DNA of 64,000 bases, taken from NCBI GenBank assembly GCA_034008185.1, contig CM067085.1, forward strand, positions 56,092,602 through 56,156,601, written 5' to 3'. Shown piece by piece: positions 12,482 through 44,064 of this stretch (the first letter of the stretch is position 1; each line of letters begins with the position of its first letter). The notes under the pieces were generated by a model. That model was not told where the DNA came from, searched no databases, and worked only from the letters and a program-made list of their open reading frames with translations. Position numbers and translations under genes: made by a program. The stretch comes from Gorsachius magnificus (taxonomy: Eukaryota > Chordata > Aves > Pelecaniformes > Ardeidae).

Positions 12482-15400
12482 GCAAATTCTTTTGATATAG
12501 AATAACTGGAAGATGATTGAGGGCACATCAGAAACGGAGCCACTAGGTATTGACCAGGCCCTGAGTACCCCGTGGGCCCTGTGTAGGCGGAACTCCGGAG
12601 TGGCCTCTGGGCAGGCCCAGGAGGCATATGTAAGTGACCGTGGGATGGATTAAAAGGTGAAATAACTTTATGCAGAACAGCCGGCTTTTTTAAATACGTG
12701 CTGCTACTTCGCATTCATTTTTTCTGTGACATAGCTCACCAAGATGCTGAGGTTATGGATATGCATTGCAGCTGTCATTGAAATCAGTGAACCAAGACTT
12801 CTAATTAGGCATCGCTTCTCCCTTTAAACATATCACCGTGCTCTCAGTATGACACTTAAGATTTGAACTATAGTATTTCTTTCTTGTATTCCTGAGTAGT
12901 TAAGAGATTTTACACTCCTTGCCTGGTTTTGTGAATGCATATTGTACACCATTGGCAAGTGACCTAATTCAGATCGTGAAAAACATAGGAATAATGCTTA
13001 TTTTAGAATTTCAGTGTTTACTTGTTTTCCAGAATATTAAACATTACTTCAACTTTCTATCATTTGAATGCATACACACTTTAAATTTCTTTGAAGGGAG
13101 GTAACTTATAGAGAAAGACTACTTAGACGCTATTTTTAGACACTTCTAGTTTATAAACATTTTCCTGAAACACTATACTGTATGCATAAGTGTGTGTGTG
13201 TATATATATATATAAGAATTGTTTTCTATGCTTATAACATCATGAGAGAATTCTTGCTGTTGGCATTTTTTTAGAACACGAGTAAGAACAGAACAAGAGT
13301 GAAACCTCTCTGTGGAAAATTTGGGAGTAGGTAGTCCATGTTCCAAAGAGCTTGTTTAAAGGACATCTTGTCCATTGAAGCTACAGAGAAAAGATGTGCC
13401 AGGTTTGTGGCAAGAATTTGGTTTTTTTCTTGACATAGATTTATTAGGAGGAAAACAAATTTAATACAGAACTAGGGGAAGATGGTAAGGGGGAGTGGAC
13501 AGGAGAAAGAAGGAAGGAGGACAGGTGTGGAAAAGTGCTCTTCTGAAAAGACTGGGTAAGATAAAAAGGTTGTAGCAAAAACCTGGTTGGCAGAAGGCAC
13601 CTGAAATGTTAAGCTCTAATACTTATTTACTTTCATTTATACCTCAAGCTAATGCTGTGCTTCAATCATTCTTGAGTATTAGTGCTTGAGCTGATTGTGA
13701 CGTTACGTGCCATATGTGCTGGCAGAAAGCAATATAGTGGGATGGACCAAAGATGCAGCTTGAGCTCTAATCTTGAGTTTCCCTGCTGTTCTTTGTTTTT
13801 TGATTATTATTTTTATTTGTATGTGTACACACGCACATACCACTGAATGTCAGAAGAGCCGATACATTTCATAGGGGGTGATGTGTAAGCCTATGTATAT
13901 TTATAATTCCATGCTAGTGTTACAGTGCTGCTTATTATTTTGACAGCATAATGCTTATAAGAGAAGTCTGAGCTCATCAGCTTAAAAAAACATCAACTAA
14001 GTGAAAATCTCCTCTAGTAGGTTTACCATTCATTTCTAGCTATTTGTGTTGCTCTGCCAGCAAATGCATGCTAAATATTTTTATAATATTGTTGATGTAT
14101 GAGCTTATCAGTGTACTTTGATTCTTCTTCAGAAGTTCAGTATCCAAACTATTTTTCTTAACAGAACCCCAAAAGTGCTGTTACTAGTCCCATATCAAAT
14201 ATGGAGGGTGCTGATCATCCTTTGTCTGAATTTATATTAAGTAAATGAAATCAAGCGTTAGACTTGGCAAAAGCTTTATGTTCATGACAGATCTGTTCTT
14301 TTAAAACTACAATGGAAAATGTAGTTTTAAAACTACAAAAAAAAAAAAAACCTTCTTGCAGATGCTAGATTTTACTTAATGTAGTTGTACTCTTAAGTAA
14401 AGTACTGAGAATTATGCTCCTTCCATCAATAGAATGTATAAATAATTAATTTTAAGACAATCTCAAAGCTGTGTGGGGTGGCTTCCTCTTTAGTCTTGAG
14501 TCCAGTAGATCCAGTTGAAAAGAAAGCTGGATTTGGTGTTCCTTTCTTCAAAGGGCGTGTTGGTGTGATTTTTTTTTTTTTTCAGTAGTGTTCTGATGAG
14601 GAGTCTCAGTATAGCTTTGCCTAAGTTTTATTTTGTCTCTTGGCAAGGAAGTTAATTTACTTTATATAAAAACCGCTAGTGCCATAAAGCGTAATAAAAG
14701 AGAAATGCAAATGCATTAGGTGAGGTTGGGAATTAAGATGTTAATACTAAACTGCTGATTAAATTTGTGTTGACTTTTTCCTTCAGTGTGTAAGAGCAGA
14801 ACTGAATTTTTCTCTGGGAGCAAAAATCCATAACCAGTTGCCAAAAGGGGAAGTTGAAACAGTGCTAAAATGTAAGGAAAAAGCATCTTTCTAGAAGTTC
14901 TGGCTTTGGCTTTGTGTGTGTATATCTGCTTTGTTTCCTGCAGCAAAGGTTTCTGCAAGCCAGATTTCAATTTTTTCCTTTGACTTTACTAGCTGAGAGT
15001 GGGCACGTGGTCTCTGGGTGTGTCTTTCGTGAGACCCATCAAAATACTTGGTGATTGGAGTCTTCTATTAGTAAAATCAGAATTAAACCCAGCCCTTTTT
15101 AAAAAGAAGTTAGGCCATTTTGTCTGGCACAATTAGGTCCCTATTGTTCCATAATAAACTATGCTGCTGTAATCGAATGCTTTCCTAGTCAAACATTCTG
15201 GCAAAAACTTACTTGGAAAAAAGTTGGCATACAACTGTGAGGAAGATGGAAGACTTGGGGATTTAGCCAATCTGGTACAAAACCCTCTCTTAGTAATGCC
15301 TAATTTTTTGTATCCCTTCAACTTCATTACCATTGGTTTATGATGATCAGTGAGAAATTTCACTGGCATGTTTGTCTCTTCCCCTCTTCTTCAGTAAATA

Positions 15401-17278
15401 ATTAATTTCTTGTTAATACTTTATGAGTGTCTTATTTGGATTATTCAAACTTATCATATCTGTTCTTTGATTTCTTATTACCAGTTTCTGTGCATCTTTC
15501 CTAATATGAGATAGATAACTAGCTTATGGACTCCAGTTTTCCAAGTATCTGAAGGCTGCATCATCTCCTCAGCTTGCCTTGGGAGCTGCATTACCCACAG
15601 TTGGTTGTCTGTCAGCATCATAGTTGCTAGATTTCCACATAAGTAAATGGTTGCATGAGGGAATTAAATAGTATTTTGATTTCCCCTTTTGAATTAAAAG
15701 GGGGAGCAGCTGGGTTAACTGTAACCTATTGCTGTGGACAACTTGCTCTGTATGGTCATCTCCCTTTACTCATTTTTCTGATTACTGTTATACCACTGTT
15801 TCTCTTTGTTCCTGGGGATACTGCCTCCTGCTGCCGGTTCATCACCGATACTGGCTTCTCTGTTCTTTGGTGCACTCTCAAAAATCAATTAAAGTCAGGT
15901 TAAGACTTTGCTACTGCCAGAAAGCAAAGCTCTGTCAGTTCTTTGTGTCCATGGAGTGAATAAATGTTTAACTTGTGCCTGGACTGGAGGATTGGTATGG
16001 CTAACCATACAGCTCTGTTGCGGGTGCCGTGAAGTGGCTGGAGATGTGTGGCTGAGTGCAGAGGTGAGAAGAGGCATCACCCCTTTTTGCAGTAACATGG
16101 GCGTAAACTGAGTTTCTCCTGATGTGAAATTGCACTCTTGTAGCCACTAGCTTTTTTTGAAGAGCGCCCGATGAGGCAATGCTACGTGGCTTGGCTGTGC
16201 TATAGGGTTTCTCCCCACATCCCCAGATAGTTTTCAGCAGATCAACTTGGGAGCTACAGCTGTGAAGTCTTCTTAGGTCTAGAAAAAAAAAAAGTTGAAC
16301 AGCCTCTACTTTAAGTCAGACTTAAGGAACCATGCAAGATTTTGCCAGAAGCAGAATTTATTTTAGGTTTCCAAAGAGAAGTACGTGTTACAACTGTAAT
16401 ATCCTTGGAGGAGTGTTTTTGCAAAGGAGCTTGGACGTTGTATCCATGGGAGCTTTAAACAAGCTGACTGCTGGCAGCCAGAGCCTTGGCCTGTCGCTGC
16501 CTCAGCTGCATCTTCCTGCTTTTCCTTTCTGCTGGCTGGAGAGCTCACTAGACCATTGAGCCACTTCAACACATGAGCTGGTGGAAAAGCTAACACGATG
16601 ACAAAAGTGAGGAGTACTAAGGAGAGGCCAGGAACACGCAGCTGGAGGCAGGTGAGTGAATGGGACTCTGGAAGTCAGCAGTCAAACGGGCTTGGGCCAC
16701 CTTAGGTTTGCAGCTTTAGGCTCTTCATAAAGCGTATAGAGAGATATAGGTGTTTTTATGAACAAGGAATGAAAAGCTTTGGCTTAATTGCCGTATGCCA
16801 CTTTAAAAATGGGTAGAGGGAGACTGCATTTTCACTATGCTGTGCTTTTTGTGTGTGTTAGAAACATATCAGTTTATATGTAAGATCTCCCGATAATGAC
16901 ATAGTAACTGGCTTATTTTTATGCTCTTTGAACTTCACTGTTTGCGTTTCAGAAAGGAAAATTTTACATATTGCAGACTTGGTAAGCACAATATTTTCAC
17001 ACTGCAGGAGGATTGATTTCTTGGTAGATTTGTTTATCTGGGCCTCTATATACGCGTAGGACAGAAACAAAAAAGATGCAGGTGCATTGTTAGGTCTTAA
17101 TTGTGGCTTCATAATCAACCTCTCAAAATCAATTTCCTAATCTTGTCTATTTAATTTTTGTAATGCTACAATATTCTGTCTCGTAAAACTGTATTTTAGG
17201 TTTTTTAGTAGCCAACATTTGTTAATCGAGTATAAAATAAGACATCTATCATAGCTAAAATTCTCTCTTCCCTTTTAG
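11746..17278 (+). other. WDR47: WDR47 first (5'UTR) intron; no genes seen
   Basis: This is the inferred intron between the CpG-island exon and the ATG exon. It is AT-rich and holds simple repeats: a 23-A run (11848-11870), a 28-T run (12454-12481), and a GT-then-AT dinucleotide run (about 13190-13214). It also holds a perfect 13-bp inverted repeat at 14299-14332. No convincing coding exon or known transposon was found. Confidence 0.55.
14299..14332. repeat. Perfect 13-bp inverted repeat with 8-bp loop
   Basis: The arms are ttttaaaactaca (14299-14311) and tgtagttttaaaa (14320-14332), separated by atggaaaa. The segment ttttaaaactac also occurs directly repeated (14325-14336), running into an A-run. 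It lies in the WDR47 5' intron. It is likely a small hairpin-forming sequence of no known function. Confidence 0.6.
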
Positions 17279-36801
<19,523 letters not shown>

Positions 36802-38075
36802 AGCGCAGGCACAGGCAACCTATGCAGCTACAGCACAGAGACCAGAGACTACAGAACTGTAAAAACAAAGTAATAATAATTGGGCATGGAGAGTGCAACG
36901 GTTGAGTGGGAGAGTTGTCTTACGAGGAGGAGGGGCACTTGTCACGGATTTTTCTGGTTTCTAGGAGGTCTTGGTGTTCTTAGTATATTCCTTTGCAGTG
37001 CTTTCAGTCTTCCATGTGAACTCATGCTGCTGTGACCTATTGTAGTCTTGTTGCCAAAGTCTATGAGGAGAACTCTTACGTTGTCAATGTGCACTCCAGG
37101 TAACATGAATGATGTGTTTACAGTTTGGTATTAATTGCATTCCTTGGTTTTTGCCTCAACGAGAATTTTATAGAGAAACTTAAGTTGAACATCACTTTAA
37201 TCGAGTCTGTATGTAATTAGTTATACACACACACAAGAAATTACTTCTGGTTTTTTGGATTTATTATATTCATCGCTTCTCAACAAGAGGTCAAACTGTG
37301 TAACATCTCCACAATTTCAACTTTTTTAGTAATAATTGCTGACCTTTAACGGTGACTAGGCAGTAACCACATCTGGATTATGGTCCATTATATAGTGTGG
37401 GGGTTTTTCTTCCTTTTCATCTAAACTGGGGGAAATGTTGCTCTCTTTACTAAGTGACATTGTTTTGAACAAGCTAACATGTTGGAGGGGAAAAAAGTAA
37501 AATACTGGTTTTCTGATCTTTTTTTCCCCCCCTGCTATAGAAACAGATGATATTTTCCTTTTTGAATGCAACAGAATACCTCTGTGTATAATGTACTGTA
37601 GAAAAGAGTGGATTGGCAGCAGTTGTCACAGTGAGCTTAATGGCTATCAGTTTTTCAAGTAAAAGGGATACCATTAATGCTATACTAGAAACCAGCATGG
37701 CTTAAAACGCTATGTCTGCATGATAATTTAAGAACTAAATTGTTTAAATTCCCAGTTCAGAAGCTTATCTGAATTTTATTTCTTGCACTGTTTATGTATG
37801 GGAAATTGCAGTTTTATTTCTACAGAAATTTAGATTCTAATGTTTATGTATTGTTATATTTTTCATATTGTACAGTTCCTTTTACTTTTTAAAATATAAA
37901 CCCTAAACGTTAGGTTATTTATTTATTTGAACTGTGGTTAAGTTTTGGATTCTCTTGGTTACTAAATTATATGTGCACTGTAGCAAGCATTTTTAACTAT
38001 CGTATAAAAGTGGAAAGGTAACTATAGAAGTGTATCTGTGCTATAATCTTAATAAAGACCTCCAACACCTGCAGC
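36802..38075 (+). other. WDR47: WDR47 3' untranslated region with poly(A) signal
   Basis: This is continuous AT-rich sequence from the TAG at 36799-36801. A canonical AATAAA lies at 38051-38056, followed by a T/G-containing stretch typical of a cleavage region. No intervening signal looks stronger. The end position is inferred. Confidence 0.7.
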
Positions 38076-38249
38076 TATCTCGGCTGTTATTTTGGAGCCT
38101 CGGTTTATAATTCCTCAGACCAACTCTGATACTTAAACCGTATGTCAAAAGCTGTCCTATGCTTAGAACTATAAAAGGCTTCAGATCTTTGATCTTCTAC
38201 CTGACTTTTCAGTGTGGTAAGCAATAATGCAGTAGTGCAGAGCTGAAAA

Positions 38250-39493
38250 TCTGTTCATTTTCCTCTATCGGACACGGGTTAAGGGAGATTCCTTTCCTTC
38301 ACATCAGAAAGGAGTTGCCTCCAGAGGCTGAGGGCTTGTGCCCCTTTTCCAGTTGCTTTGTTCCGCCCCTTTCTCCTCCTGTTCTTGTGATGGCCCTGGT
38401 TCATCTTCATCCCTTAGTAAATGAACTTGTATTTCTTCTTGTGCATAGGGGCCTAAGGACGTTCAAAATTCTCAAGAGCTATTATGTAACCAGCCTGGAA
38501 GAGCAGGGGAAGGTGGAAGAGCAGGGGAAGGTGTCCCACTCGTCTCCCCCCTAGCTTGGTTTTCCAAGGAGAAACAGTAGAGTGTAATTATTAGTCATTT
38601 CTGAGAGGTGGCGCCTGAGTACAGAGATGGTGGCAAGGCCAGGTACAAATACCAGATTGATCTCACAACCAATGATTTTATCATATCATAAGCCAGCATT
38701 ACCCAGTGCAGCAAAATTACAACCTTGCCCCAGATCCCAGCGGCAATAACAGCACAACAGGGAACATAGGCAGCAGGTGAGGCGTTATGCAGCACGACTC
38801 TGAGAACAAGCACGACAACTTTGAGGGCAAATAAATCAACATTGTGAGCAGTGACTGTTAAACCAATATACTGAATGCTTATCGCAAATCTGCCTTAGCA
38901 TGCTCTGTTGTTACCAAGAACCCTTCGAGCCCCATGTTGGATGCCAGAAGGACTGGTGTGGTTTAACCTGACAGGCAGCTGAGCACCACCCCTGCTCCGC
39001 AGTGGGATGGAGGAGCAAATTGAAGGAAGAAAAAAAAAAAAAAAAGTAGAATTTGTGGGTTGAGACAAAGACAGTTTAATAGGACAGAAAAGGAAGGGAA
39101 AATAACAACGAGGAAAGACCATACAAAATAAAGTGATGCACAATGCAATTGCTCACTGACTGCTGCTCAGCCAGTTCATAAAATCATAGAATGTTCCTGA
39201 GCAACAGTTGCCACCCCCCCCCCCACCAGCCAGTTTATATACTGAGCATGACATCTACGGTATGGAATAAGCCTTTGGCCAGTTTGGGTCAGTGGTCCTG
39301 GCTGTGCCCCCTCCCAGCATCTCACTGGCAGAGCATGGGAAGCTGAAAAAGCCCCTGACTGGTGCAAGCACTACTTAGCACCAACTAAACCATCAGTGAG
39401 TTACCAACATTCTTCTCATACTAAAGCCAAAACACAGCACTATGCCAGCTACGAGGAAGAAAATTTAACTCTAATCCAGTGAAAACCAGGACA
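38250..39493 (-). mobile_element. Truncated endogenous retrovirus: 5' LTR, primer-binding site, leader and start of internal region
   Basis: On the - strand the LTR runs from 39493 (TGTCCTGGTTTTC) to about 38957 (GGTTAAACCACACCA). It has a TATATAAAC box (39241..39233) and an ATTAAA signal (39080..39075). About ten bases past the LTR end, a primer-binding-site-like stretch TGGCATCCAACATGGGG (38946..38930) is followed by leader sequence down to about 38580. An acidic, gag-like segment continues to about 38250, so this is not a solo LTR but the 5' part of a provirus. No second LTR was found, and the coding genes are missing or degraded. It lies just past the WDR47 poly(A) site in the opposite orientation. 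The LTR also carries an A-run (39030-39046 on +). The left limit is approximate. The family is ERVL-like by memory of avian elements. Confidence 0.8.
38595..38813 (-). CDS. Small open frame (72 codons) in the retroviral leader
   Basis: An intact ATG-to-stop frame sits between the primer-binding site and the expected gag start of the truncated provirus. The product is hydrophobic, with two membrane-like stretches (around AAYVPCCAVIAAGIWGK and LVVRSIWYLYLALPP), and ends GATSQK. It may be a chance frame in a leader or an accessory frame of this ERV family. I infer no function. Composition resembles the surrounding element, not the host genes. Confidence 0.3.
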   Translation of the reverse strand: MLVLRVVLHNASPAAYVPCCAVIAAGIWGKVVILLHWVMLAYDMIKSLVVRSIWYLYLALPPSLYSGATSQK

Positions 39494-39594
39494 GCTGGGA
39501 TAGGCCTGGATGCACAACTCACTGCAGGAGACCTTCGCCGCTGCAGGGCCTTTCTCTCTCTCTGCCCCTTCAAGTGGTTGCTGGAGCCCCAAAC

Positions 39595-39699
39595 CTCCTC
39601 AAGAGTCCTCCAAGACCTCTCATAAAGCCTCAAAGCCCCTCACTAAGCCCCAAATCTGTTCACAGACCCCAAGATTCCCTCAGAGACCCCCCAAAACCC
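39595..39699. repeat. Degenerate 20-22 bp C-rich tandem repeat, about five units
   Basis: Units of 22, 22, 20, 20 and ~21 bp start at 39595, 39617, 39639, 39659 and 39679. They share the pattern ctc(a/c)...aagccccaaa (for example ctcactaagccccaaatctg). C-rich DNA continues to about 40140 without a clear unit. No gene is supported there. Confidence 0.55.
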
Positions 39700-40149
39700 C
39701 TCATCCATACCTCCCGAGCTCCTCCAGGCCCAGCACCTCCCCCAAAGCCAAAGAACAGCCCCAAATGGCAGCTCATTACTTTAATAATGCCATTTATATA
39801 TGTACACACCCTCCTCAAAAAGGGGGCCTCTGCTAGAAAAATAAAGGGGAGCCAGCCCCCCAAAAAGGCTGCAGCCCCCTCGGGTCCTGCAGGATGGTGG
39901 CTGCCCCAGAGAGAGGGTGTGTGTGACAGAGGATGGTGCCACATCTCTGCTCTGAGCTGTTCCCCCTCCATTCCCACCCGGGGACGGGCTCCCCAGGGCA
40001 CCAAATGTTGCCCCCTTCCCCCCCCCGCCCCCGACAGCCCTCACCGCGCCTGCAGGGCACCCGCCAGAGCCTGGGCCAGGAGCCTCCAGACACAGGGCTG
40101 GCCCCTTACCGCCTGTGTGCTTAACAACCGGCAGGCAAACCTGGGCTGG

Positions 40150-41670
40150 GGGGTACCCGTTGAGCATCACGAGAGGCTTACAAGAAGACATCTGAAAAAC
40201 AAAAATCCCAAATTATATTTCAGCATATTGAAAAAGTATCACAGAAGAAAGTAGAGGAATTCAGTCAAAGTAAGGCATAGGGCAGTAGTTGAGCTAAAGG
40301 GAGGATTCTAGGTAAACAGGTCAGCTCGAAATACAACACATCCTTTAAAAGCTAGAGTGATTTCAACACTTAAAATCAGTATTAAGACTATTTGATATGA
40401 TTCTGAACACGTTCTTAGCGTAAAAGTAAACACTCTTGCTGGTGCTGGAAAATGCCTCATCCCTTCCTTACGGCACTGCTGCAGGGAGACAACCCTGTGA
40501 GGGGGATCCCTGTGAGGCCACCAGACTGGGCTGTACCCTAATCAGAATCTACACTTCACAGATCCACCACAACAGCCACAGCCCTTGTGCTGCTGCTTGG
40601 CCAATAAGCTGAAAGCGACGTGTAAAACTTTAAAGAGTAAAATGAAAAATACAAAACAAGTTTCAGTAATTCACTTTATGCCAGAAGGGTGTGCATATGT
40701 TTATAAACATCTAATAAAAATATTTATACTATAAAAGTATTTGATTTTCCTTTTGCATTCATTTAACTTGCATAGCTGTGAATTGATACCATTAAATACC
40801 TATCTCCGAAATGCACCGTTACAAGTTGACTGGGGCTCACACAGTTAGAAAGGACTGCGCTGCCCAAGAGAGATGCTACTGAACTGCCCAGGGAATGCGC
40901 CAGTGAAAAGTGAGACAGAAACAAAGGACTTCAGAGCACTCTGTCAAAATATTGGGAAAAAAAACCCTGTAATGTTCACTTCCCTCTCTTTTTAAACATT
41001 TACAACAAACACCTAACTAACTGCTTCAACACACCTAACAAACTGTGTGCTACAGCTATTTGGCAGTTACAGTTTCAATGATGCAAGTCAGTTTGTAAAT
41101 TATACAATGATGTTAACTTTTTTTTTTTAAAGTTTCATTTATGACAGAAAAATTCATGAGATAAGAGATGCCCCATATGGTTTTACTTTTTTGGGGGCAG
41201 GGGGAGAGGGGGAATCCCCAGCGCTGCAATACATACAGCTACCAAAAAGGACTGGCAGATTTGCTGATGCTTTGGCTGTACTGAAGCACGCAGAGGAACA
41301 CGTTTTTATGATCTCTCAACTGTTACAACTAAGAACCAAAGACCAGCGATGCCATCAGCTTTTGGAAGACGTGCTGTGCTTGGCTCTTTGGGAGGAAATT
41401 TACTTTTTTTTTTTTAAAAAGAGTGAAAAAAAAAAAGAGGTTTTTAAAAAAGAGTGAAAAGTCTTGTTGCTGATGATTTCTACTGCCAAGTACATAATCT
41501 CTGAAGATTCGCTCTGTGGGAAGTTACAAAATCAACTTCTTTGAATGAGAAAGGTTTCCATTCTGGAAAATCTCTTTCTGACTGAAGTCCAAAATTATAC
41601 ACTGTAAGTTAAGGAAAAAGGACACTATTGAAGCAGTAACTCACCAAACCCACATCACGACTCACTGTTG
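40150..41670. other. Non-coding stretch, possible 3' flank of the candidate minus-strand gene
   Basis: This is AT-rich sequence with no splice-supported exon. A local duplication of a taaaa(a)agagtgaaaa segment lies at 41415-41461. No canonical AATAAA on the - strand was seen that would clearly end the candidate gene at 41675, which weakens that model. Confidence 0.35.
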
Positions 41671-41674
41671 CTGG

Positions 41675-42901
41675 TTACATGGCTGCTAATGTTTCTTGGG
41701 AAAGCCTGGAAAACATGCAGAAGCAACACTGATTTGTTCTGTTTGTCCACGTCTCTTCTTTGACCTTGATTGCTTTTAGTACAGGTGCTAGCACCTCGGT
41801 AAGGTTTTTGAGTATGACTGTAAGCTATTCTAAAAACTTACTGACTGAAAAAGCATAAAGTTTTTATCATGAAAACAAAGCCTGTTTCTTCTGAACATCT
41901 GCTCTCTTATGAACAGTTTCTTGCTTCTTTTAGTACAAAATTGTTTTCACAGTATCATTTAGTAGTACGTGCCCAGAAACAGAAGATTATGCTTTCAGGA
42001 ACAGAAAGTAAACAGAGGGGAGTAAGCTTTACATAGGCGTAACATGCTCCAGAGCAGAACTTATTTTACTTTCAGTATTTGTGTTAAAATATCCCATAGA
42101 AAAACTATAGAAGGAGAGTTGGCACAGTCTTAATGTTAACTTTAGAGTCCATACTACAAGTACCTTAAGGAAAAATGCAGACACCCATCGTAGACATACC
42201 TTGTACTCGCAGACCACTATGGATCCTTTCCACCTGGTTTGTACTTTCATGGCAGAAGAAAGGGTGACCACAGTGGAATGGTGGCAGTTGACATTCTGCT
42301 GAGAGAGGAAAAAAACATCTAGCATAAAGCTAGGTAGGAATCTAAAGCTTCCTTTTTTTTGTGAAGACTACAACTGAGTGGAGGAAAAAGTAATTTGCAT
42401 CATCTCTGGTACAGCTGTTGATAGAGGCCACTAGAGCTTTTCCATTTTTTAGACAACCATGCCTTTTTTTTTTGACTCACCGGCAGCTTTAGTTCTCTAG
42501 AACTCACTTTCCTAGATACACGCAGGTGACAGACATAGATACTTACACACATTTTCTCAAGCCTACATTATAGCGAAGATTTCCTCACCCTATACATCCC
42601 AAGATGAATATTTTTGTTAAAGAGTACAGCAACACATCTGTCCTTGTGAACTGCCTCGCTGCAAAAAGAAAGGATTTTTTTCAGGACGTTTCTCCTAACA
42701 ATCAACATCTTTTAAATCTGCAGTTGTGCCACCAAACCTGCTTAGGGTTCCTCCCAGCTCTTGACTGTCCTTACATTTAACAGGTACATGCTCTATTCCA
42801 TCTTCCAACAGCAAAAACACGTAACGCTCTCCGAGCCAGAGCACGACCCTACAGATGTCCCCGCAGCCCTTGTTGTTCTGCTGAGGAGCCACTGAGCATC
42901 C
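41675..42901 (-). CDS. Candidate unrecognised gene: three phase-compatible exons (5' end not found)
   Basis: I do not recognise this. On the - strand three open segments have good splice signals. They are 42775..42901 (after ctttCAG, donor GTAAGG), 42200..42298 (after ctctctCAG, donor GTATGT) and 41675..41817 (after cttaCAG, stop TAA 41677..41675). Phases chain correctly (1, then 1, then end). The first encodes GCGDICRVVLWLGERYVFLL followed by EDGIEHVPVK. The second, in the phase-compatible frame, encodes ECQLPPFHCGHPFFCHES, rich in Cys and His. The last encodes LKNLTEVLAPVLKAIKVKEE and ends SRLSQETLAAM. Against it: the middle exon is also open in another frame (NVNCHHSTVVTLSSAMKVQT), no start exon is seen, and no poly(A) signal is obvious. 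The CpG island at 44.4-45.05 kb is a possible promoter. It could equally be a lncRNA or chance. Confidence 0.25.
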
Positions 42902-43530
42902 CTGAAAGCACAGCTGCACACACAAGATCAGTTTCACCTACACTGATTTCAGTGAATGTAGTTTCTGAAGCTTTAAACTGAAAACCCTATCTTGACACTT
43001 CACCGCCATGGAAATAACCCGTAACTAGAACTCTACAAAAATGCAGTAACACAAATTGCAAACCCACAGCAGCAACAGCTTCAGAAATATTTAGATCAGG
43101 AACAAGGGAGAAAAATGAAACAGCTTCATCTCATGCACAGGAAGGCAGCAGACAGAGAAAAGGGTCAGCATTCATAGCCCTTACAGAAAACAGGCATTCT
43201 CTTTCTATTATAAACCCATCTGTTAGGTCTAAATATTGCGACATTACTATAGCAACACCGGGAGCAGGGAACAACACTGGACACACCAGTGACTGATGCT
43301 ATTTACATAGCGGGACACACAGACGGAGGAACACGTTTTCCCACACACAACCCTGAATTTCCTGAACATTTATGTTTACCAAAAATAGCCATTTGGAACA
43401 TATTGCCAAACAACATTGGGCAATGAAACTTTGATGTGTTTGACACACACAAATTTTCTGGAAACTTGCTATCTGCTTCCTGCTGTTGTTCTTCCTTCAG
43501 AAATTCTACTTGTAGCCAAGTTATTCACTA

Positions 43531-43763
43531 CCAAGCCCAAAAACGCAGCTGCTGAGCCTCCTCTCAAGTCCCAGAAACGCAGGGCTTGACCTCTGTTTCT
43601 GAACCCAAAGCCACGCAACTCAATCTGCTTCTGAGCCCCAAAATCAGCCACACAAGCCTGTCTTCAAGCCCCAGGAACAGAAGACTTGGTCACCATTTCT
43701 GGTCCCCAAAACAGCTCACCCCGTCTGCTTTCTGACCCCCCTTTGCAGTCCCCAAGTGCAATG
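43531..43763. repeat. Degenerate 32-34 bp minisatellite, about seven units
   Basis: Unit starts can be placed at 43531, 43563, 43597, 43629, 43663, 43697 and 43730. Most begin ttctg or ttcaag, followed by (a/g)(g/t)ccccaaaa.cag.c.c, as in ttctgagccccaaaatcagc and ttctggtccccaaaacagct. Spacing is 32, 34, 32, 34, 34 and 33 bp. Units are diverged, so the array is old. It lies between the candidate exons and the unassigned CpG island. Confidence 0.65.
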
Positions 43764-44064
43764 CTGGGGGGTTAGGGGGAGCGTAGCCACCCCACCGCCC
43801 TACACCCCCAGGGTCCCACATGCAGTTTTGGGGAGCACTTGGGAACTGTGGAGGGCCTGGCTCCACGCCTCTGTGAGGCAGCACCAGCATAGGCAGGGCA
43901 TTGCTTTATTATTGCTGTTTTAGGCTTTATTTCTCTGGCATCACCAGCACTTCTGGGCCCACACCCCAAAGCCCCCTAAGGCTGAAGCACCCCCGCGGGG
44001 AGCCAGGCCCAAAACCCTCCAACAAGCCCCAGGATAGCTCTCGGCCCAGGGCCGCTTCTGCCCA

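Noticed and set aside
38957..39493. Reading of the first LTR as a solo LTR with a ctgg duplication
   Set aside because: The apparent duplication is imperfect as a 5-mer, and the left-hand flank is retroviral primer-binding-site and leader sequence, so the element continues internally.
41191..41457. Plus-strand 88-codon frame starting MGAGGEGES
   Set aside because: It ends in a Lys/Phe run encoded by A/T homopolymers and has no splice or promoter support. It is probably chance.
42975..43009. CCATGG-context ATG upstream of the candidate exon (frame MAVKCQDRVFSLK)
   Set aside because: It stops after 23 codons with no usable donor, and the gap to the next acceptor would be too short for a vertebrate intron.
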